This document shows, piece by piece, positions 47,549-50,740 of a DNA stretch of 50,740 nucleotides; position 1 is the stretch's first letter, and every line of letters starts with the position of its first letter. The position numbers and the translations under genes were made by a program. The notes under the pieces are model-generated. The model saw only the letters and a list, made by a program, of their open reading frames with translations. It was not told the DNA's origin and ran no database searches. The stretch is from assembly GCA_947451145.1 (NCBI GenBank), contig CANFXW010000023.1:1-50740 (forward strand). The letters run 5' to 3'. The stretch is from Sphingomonadaceae bacterium. GTDB lineage: Bacteria > Pseudomonadota > Alphaproteobacteria > Sphingomonadales > Sphingomonadaceae.

Positions 47549-48988
47549 ATGAGCTTCAATGCCGATTGTCTGTTGCTGTTTGGCGCCACCGGCGATCTGG
47601 CGCAGCGCATGTTGCTGCCATCGCTCTGCGCGCTGGGTGCGGACAAGCTGATCTCGCCCGATCTCAAGATCGTCGGCACCGCGCGCCAGCCATTCGATGA
47701 CGCCGGCTATCGCAATTTCGCCCGCGAGGCGCTGGAGAAATACCTGCCGCCGGAACGGCGCGGATCGATGGCGGAATTCCTCAATCGCCTGCACTACCAG
47801 CCGCTCGATGCCAACGACACCAGCCACTTCGTCGATCTTGCCGCCAAGGTGGGCACGCCGAAGGAAGGTCTGGCGATCTTTCTCTCGACCGCGCCGGGCC
47901 TGTTCGAGCCGACCATCGCCGGACTTTCGGCCAGCGGCCTGACCGGAGCTAATGTCCGCATCGGGCTTGAAAAGCCGCTCGGCACCGATCTGGAATCGAG
48001 CCGCCATATCAACGATGCCGTCGCCAGCGCCTTCAGCGAAGACCGTATCTTCCGCATCGATCACTACCTCGGCAAGGAAACCGTCCAGAACTTGCTGGCG
48101 CTGCGCTTCGCCAACATCCTGTTCGAGCCGCTGTGGAACGCCGCCCATATCGACAATGTCCAGATCACCGTCGCCGAGACGGTCGGCCTCGAAAACCGGG
48201 TCGGCTATTATGACGGGGCAGGCGCGCTGCGCGATATGGTGCAGAACCACATGCTGCAGCTGCTGGCGCTCGTCGCGATGGAGCCGCCCGCGAGCTATGA
48301 CTCAACAGCGATCCGCGACGAGAAGGTCAAGGTGCTGCGCTGCCTGCGTTATGTCACGCCGGATGAAACCGTTACCGGTCAATACCGCAAGGGTGCGGTC
48401 GAGGGCCAGCCGGTGCCCGGTTATGATGACGAACTGGGCAAGGACAGCGACACCGAAACCTTCGTCGCGATCAAGGCGCACGTCGATAACTGGCGCTGGA
48501 AAGGCGTGCCCTTTTACCTGCGCACCGGCAAGCGCCTGCCCAAGCGGGTGACCGAGATCATCGTCAACTTCCGCCCGGTGCCGCACTCGATCTTTGCCAG
48601 CAAGGCAGCGAGCACCCGGCCCAACAGCCTGCTGATCGGCATTCAGCCCGAAGAGAACATCACGTTGCAACTGATGGCCAAGGTGCCGGGACTGGATCGC
48701 GACGGCATCCGCCTGCGCCCGGTGCCGCTCGACATCGCGATGAACGATGCCTTTGCCGGGCCGGTTAAGCGCATCGCCTATGAACGCCTGCTGCTCGATC
48801 TGATCGGCGGCGACCAGACCCTGTTCGTCCGCCGCGACGAGGTGGAAGCCCAATGGGACTGGATCGACGATATCCGCGCCGTCTGGGCCGAACACGGCGT
48901 GAAGCCCAAAGCCTATGCTGCGGGCAACTGGGGTCCATCTGCCGCCATCGCTTTGGCCGAACGCGACGGAGTGACCTGGCATGAGTAA
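47549..48988 (+). CDS. zwf: Glucose-6-phosphate 1-dehydrogenase
   Basis: A 479-aa Zwf that oxidises glucose-6-phosphate to 6-phosphogluconolactone with NAD(P)+. The nucleotide-binding start is LLLFGATGDLAQRMLLPSL (about 7-25), the active-site motif RIDHYLGKETVQNLL is at about 169-183, and LRTGKRLPKRVTEI is near residue 330. The ATG at 47549 matches the family start; an upstream in-frame extension of 58 codons is not protein-like. GGAG lies upstream. It heads a zwf-glk-eda run. The gene diverges from the Slam gene across 228 bases, which must hold its promoter. Confidence 0.96.
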   Translation: MSFNADCLLLFGATGDLAQRMLLPSLCALGADKLISPDLKIVGTARQPFDDAGYRNFAREALEKYLPPERRGSMAEFLNRLHYQPLDANDTSHFVDLAAKVGTPKEGLAIFLSTAPGLFEPTIAGLSASGLTGANVRIGLEKPLGTDLESSRHINDAVASAFSEDRIFRIDHYLGKETVQNLLALRFANILFEPLWNAAHIDNVQITVAETVGLENRVGYYDGAGALRDMVQNHMLQLLALVAMEPPASYDSTAIRDEKVKVLRCLRYVTPDETVTGQYRKGAVEGQPVPGYDDELGKDSDTETFVAIKAHVDNWRWKGVPFYLRTGKRLPKRVTEIIVNFRPVPHSIFASKAASTRPNSLLIGIQPEENITLQLMAKVPGLDRDGIRLRPVPLDIAMNDAFAGPVKRIAYERLLLDLIGGDQTLFVRRDEVEAQWDWIDDIRAVWAEHGVKPKAYAAGNWGPSAAIALAERDGVTWHE

Positions 48989-49000
48989 TGGACAGCATTG

Positions 49001-49972
49001 ATGCAGCTCGTCGCCATCGACATCGGCGGAACGCACGCCCGCTTTGCCATCGCCACGATTGGCAATGACGGCGCGATTGCGCTCGGCGAGCCGGTAACGC
49101 TGCATACCAAGGACCACGCCTCGTTCCAGACCGCGTGGGAAGCCTTCACTGCATCGCAGGGCGGCACAGTCCCGCGCGCCTGCGCCATCGCTGTTGCCGG
49201 ACCAGTTGGTGGTGAGGTGATCCGCTTTACCAACAACCCGTGGATCATCCGCCCGGCGCTGATCCCGGAAAAGCTGGGCGTCGATCGCTTCACCATGGTC
49301 AATGATTTCGGCGCGGTGGGCCATGCCGTGGCGCGTGCCAGCGATGCCGATTATCTGGCGCTGTGCGGCCCCGATCAGGCGCTTCCGGCATCGGGAACCC
49401 TGTCGATTGTCGGCCCCGGAACCGGGCTTGGCGTGGCCCATGTCTGGCGCGATGGTGCGGGCGGCTACCGCGTGCAGGCAACCGAAGGCGGGCATATCGA
49501 CTTTGCCCCGCTCGATTCCATCGAAGACGCCATCCTCGCCCGCCTGCGCCAGCGCTATCGCCGGGTTTCGGTAGAGCGCGTAGTATCGGGCCCCGCGATC
49601 GTCGATATCTATGAAACGCGGGCCGTGATGGAGGGCAAGGCGATACAGCTTTCCGATGACCGGGCGATCTGGACGGCTGGCACCAGCGGCGAAGACAGCC
49701 TTGCCGCCGCCGCGATTGACCGCTTCTGCCTGTCGCTCGGCTCGGTCGCCGGGGACATTGCGCTGGCCCAGGGGGCAAGCGGCGTGGTGATCGCTGGCGG
49801 ACTTGGCCTGCGTATCCGCGACAGCCTGCTGGCCTCCGGCTTCGCCCAGCGTTTCCGCGCCAAGGGCCGGTTCGAAAGCCTGATGGCCGCGCTGCCGGTC
49901 AAACTCATTACCCATCCGCAGCCGGGCCTGTTTGGTGCTGCTGCCGCCTTCGCACAGGAGCATACATCGTGA
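49001..49972 (+). CDS. glk: Glucokinase (ROK-independent Glk family)
   Basis: A 323-aa glucokinase of the bacterial Glk family that phosphorylates glucose with ATP. The phosphate-binding start is LVAIDIGGTHARFAIA (about 3-18). The substrate region has FTNNPWIIRPALIPEKLG and MVNDFGAVGHAV with the catalytic Asp (about 103). The second ATP loop is SIVGPGTGLGVAHVW. It lies 12 bases after zwf; edd and pgl, which often sit between these genes in sphingomonads, are absent. Its stop overlaps the eda GTG by 4 bases. Confidence 0.94.
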   Translation: MQLVAIDIGGTHARFAIATIGNDGAIALGEPVTLHTKDHASFQTAWEAFTASQGGTVPRACAIAVAGPVGGEVIRFTNNPWIIRPALIPEKLGVDRFTMVNDFGAVGHAVARASDADYLALCGPDQALPASGTLSIVGPGTGLGVAHVWRDGAGGYRVQATEGGHIDFAPLDSIEDAILARLRQRYRRVSVERVVSGPAIVDIYETRAVMEGKAIQLSDDRAIWTAGTSGEDSLAAAAIDRFCLSLGSVAGDIALAQGASGVVIAGGLGLRIRDSLLASGFAQRFRAKGRFESLMAALPVKLITHPQPGLFGAAAAFAQEHTS

Positions 49973-50580
49973 GCAGTCCAGAGGCCGTCATGCGGCTGGC
50001 ACCCGTCATTCCGGTTCTGGTGATCGAGGATGTCGCCCATGCCGTGCCGATCGCGCAGGCTCTGGTGGCGGGCGGCCTGCCTGCGCTGGAAGTGACGCTG
50101 CGCACACCCTGCGCTCTCGATGTCATCCGCGCCATGAAGCAGGTTCCGGGGGCCGTGGTCGGCGCTGGCACCGTGCTGAACCCGCGTGAGCTTGATGCAG
50201 CGCTGGAAGCCGGGGCGGAGTTCATCGTATCGCCCGGCCTGACCCCGGCGCTGGGCAAGGCGGCAGTTGAAGCTGGCGTTCCGTTCCTGCCCGGCACGGC
50301 CAATGCCGGCGATATCATGCTCGGGCTCGACCTTGGCCTCACCCATTTCAAGTTCTTTCCGGCAGAAGCTTCAGGCGGCATTCCCGCGCTGAAAGCCATT
50401 GCCGGCCCCTTCGGAATGGCCAAGTTCTGCCCCACTGGCGGCATTACGTTGGCCACGGCACCAGACTGGCTCGCTGTCGGGCCTGTACTCTGTGTCGGTG
50501 GCAGCTGGATTGTGCCCAAAGGCGAACCTGATGTCTCGCAAATCGAGGCAAATGCCCGGGCGGCAGCAGCACTGAAGTAA
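49969..50580 (+). CDS. eda: KDPG/KHG aldolase
   Basis: A 203-aa class I aldolase that splits 2-keto-3-deoxy-6-phosphogluconate into pyruvate and glyceraldehyde-3-phosphate, the last step of the Entner-Doudoroff pathway. The N-terminal VIPVLVIEDVAHAVPIAQAL is followed by LEVTLRTPCALDVI with the catalytic Glu. The Schiff-base Lys lies in LTHFKFFPAEASGG (about 125-138), and the phosphate loop is KFCPTGGITLATAPDW. The start is GTG at 49969, overlapping the glk stop (GTGA). Next is a probable PEP carboxylase gene after 49 bases. Confidence 0.96.
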   Translation: MSSPEAVMRLAPVIPVLVIEDVAHAVPIAQALVAGGLPALEVTLRTPCALDVIRAMKQVPGAVVGAGTVLNPRELDAALEAGAEFIVSPGLTPALGKAAVEAGVPFLPGTANAGDIMLGLDLGLTHFKFFPAEASGGIPALKAIAGPFGMAKFCPTGGITLATAPDWLAVGPVLCVGGSWIVPKGEPDVSQIEANARAAAALK

Positions 50581-50629
50581 ACGTACGGGGAAAGAGGTCT
50601 GAACAGGCTACTCAAGCGAGGAGCGAGCG

Positions 50630-50740
50630 ATGCATAGTGTCCAGGCCTTGGAAGAACGCCTTCAGGTGCTCCACTGGCGCACGACGGAGACGCCGCTGTT
50701 CAACCCGGTTTTCCAGCTGGGGCTGGAGCTCTCGCGCGAG
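50630..50740 (+). CDS. Probable phosphoenolpyruvate carboxylase, N-terminal 37 residues (cut by window end)
   Basis: An open frame from ATG 50630 to the window end, preceded by a strong GAGGAG Shine-Dalgarno (50618-50623). Visible residues include LEERLQVLHWRTTETPLFNP and VFQLGLELSRE. The ETPLFNPVFQLGLELSR stretch resembles the N-terminus of a sphingomonad PEP carboxylase as I recall it, which would fit a central-carbon locus. The piece is too short to be certain, so the name is tentative while the gene itself is well supported. Confidence 0.55.
   Translation, partial: MHSVQALEERLQVLHWRTTETPLFNPVFQLGLELSRE

Noticed and set aside
48986..49003. Frameshifted remnant of edd or pgl between zwf and glk
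   Set aside because: The gap is only 12 bases and contains no recognisable residue pattern.
48302..49963. 553-codon minus-strand frame opposite zwf and glk
   Set aside because: It spans two well-supported genes on the other strand.

Overview
The window looks like a chromosomal segment of an alphaproteobacterium of the Sphingomonadales (Sphingomonadaceae/Erythrobacteraceae type). The grounds are the high GC content, CpdR and SspB homologues, a SapC-family protein, Entner-Doudoroff genes, a ybgC-tolQRAB-pal cluster, a PEP-CTERM protein, a FecR/Slam pair and gene families typical of that order. No prophage, integrase, transposase, rRNA operon or CRISPR array is visible. Most of the segment is housekeeping sequence with short accessory insertions.

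Layout. 1-2.6 kb: the 3' end of a UvrD/PcrA helicase faces an RhlE-type RNA helicase, and a DUF559 nuclease-like gene sits between them inside two long, structured inverted repeats. 2.7-7.5 kb: a secreted hypothetical, an FAD-linked D-2-hydroxyacid dehydrogenase, SapC, a probable anti-Shine-Dalgarno small RNA, an N-formylglutamate amidohydrolase and cpdR. 7.7-13.8 kb: tRNA-Val(GAC), an enoyl-CoA hydratase, a four-gene minus-strand run (lgt, MidA-like methyltransferase, acyltransferase, DUF1295 membrane protein) and an acyl-CoA synthetase. 13.9-20 kb: glnD, infC with a probable AUA start, a DUF418 membrane protein, a J-domain protein and a 58-residue exported peptide. 20-24.5 kb: ybgC-tolQ-tolR-tolA-tolB-pal. 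24.6-28.9 kb: hisB-hisH-hisA-(77-aa membrane protein)-hisF, then an inverted-repeat element and a 65-aa PEP-CTERM protein, then hisE and a HIT protein. 29-34 kb: sspB, a small hypothetical, gmk, a lipoprotein subtilisin autotransporter, and dapD coupled to a K+-channel-like protein. 34-39.6 kb: an M19 dipeptidase, a VgrG-related lysozyme-like protein, a TauE/SafE permease coupled to a GMC oxidoreductase, and a secreted hypothetical. 39.6-47.3 kb: an OmpR-family two-component system beside a two-gene Slam (type XI secretion) locus with a 1338-aa FecR/repeat cargo. 47.5-50.7 kb: zwf-glk-eda (no edd or pgl between them) and the start of a probable PEP carboxylase gene.

Repeat sequences are the most distinctive non-coding content. 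Four copies (one truncated) of a three-hairpin element lie at 7.5, 34.2, 38.9 and 41.8 kb. The three intact copies begin within a few bases of plus-strand stop codons, and their flanking hairpins change sequence while keeping pairing. Two ~155-160-bp elements with related long inverted repeats lie at 16.7 and 25.8 kb. The DUF559 cassette at 0.63-1.12 kb has a different inverted-repeat family whose arms each fold into two hairpins.

The best candidates for under-described biology are: (1) the DUF559 nuclease cassette; (2) the Slam/FecR-repeat surface protein locus, which may be controlled by the adjacent two-component system because both upstream regions carry TGACA direct repeats exactly 21 bp apart; (3) the CCUCCUCCC small RNA after sapC; and (4) the PEP-CTERM microprotein with a sigma-54-like promoter inserted in the his cluster. 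Database searches were not possible, so family names rest on motif recognition.
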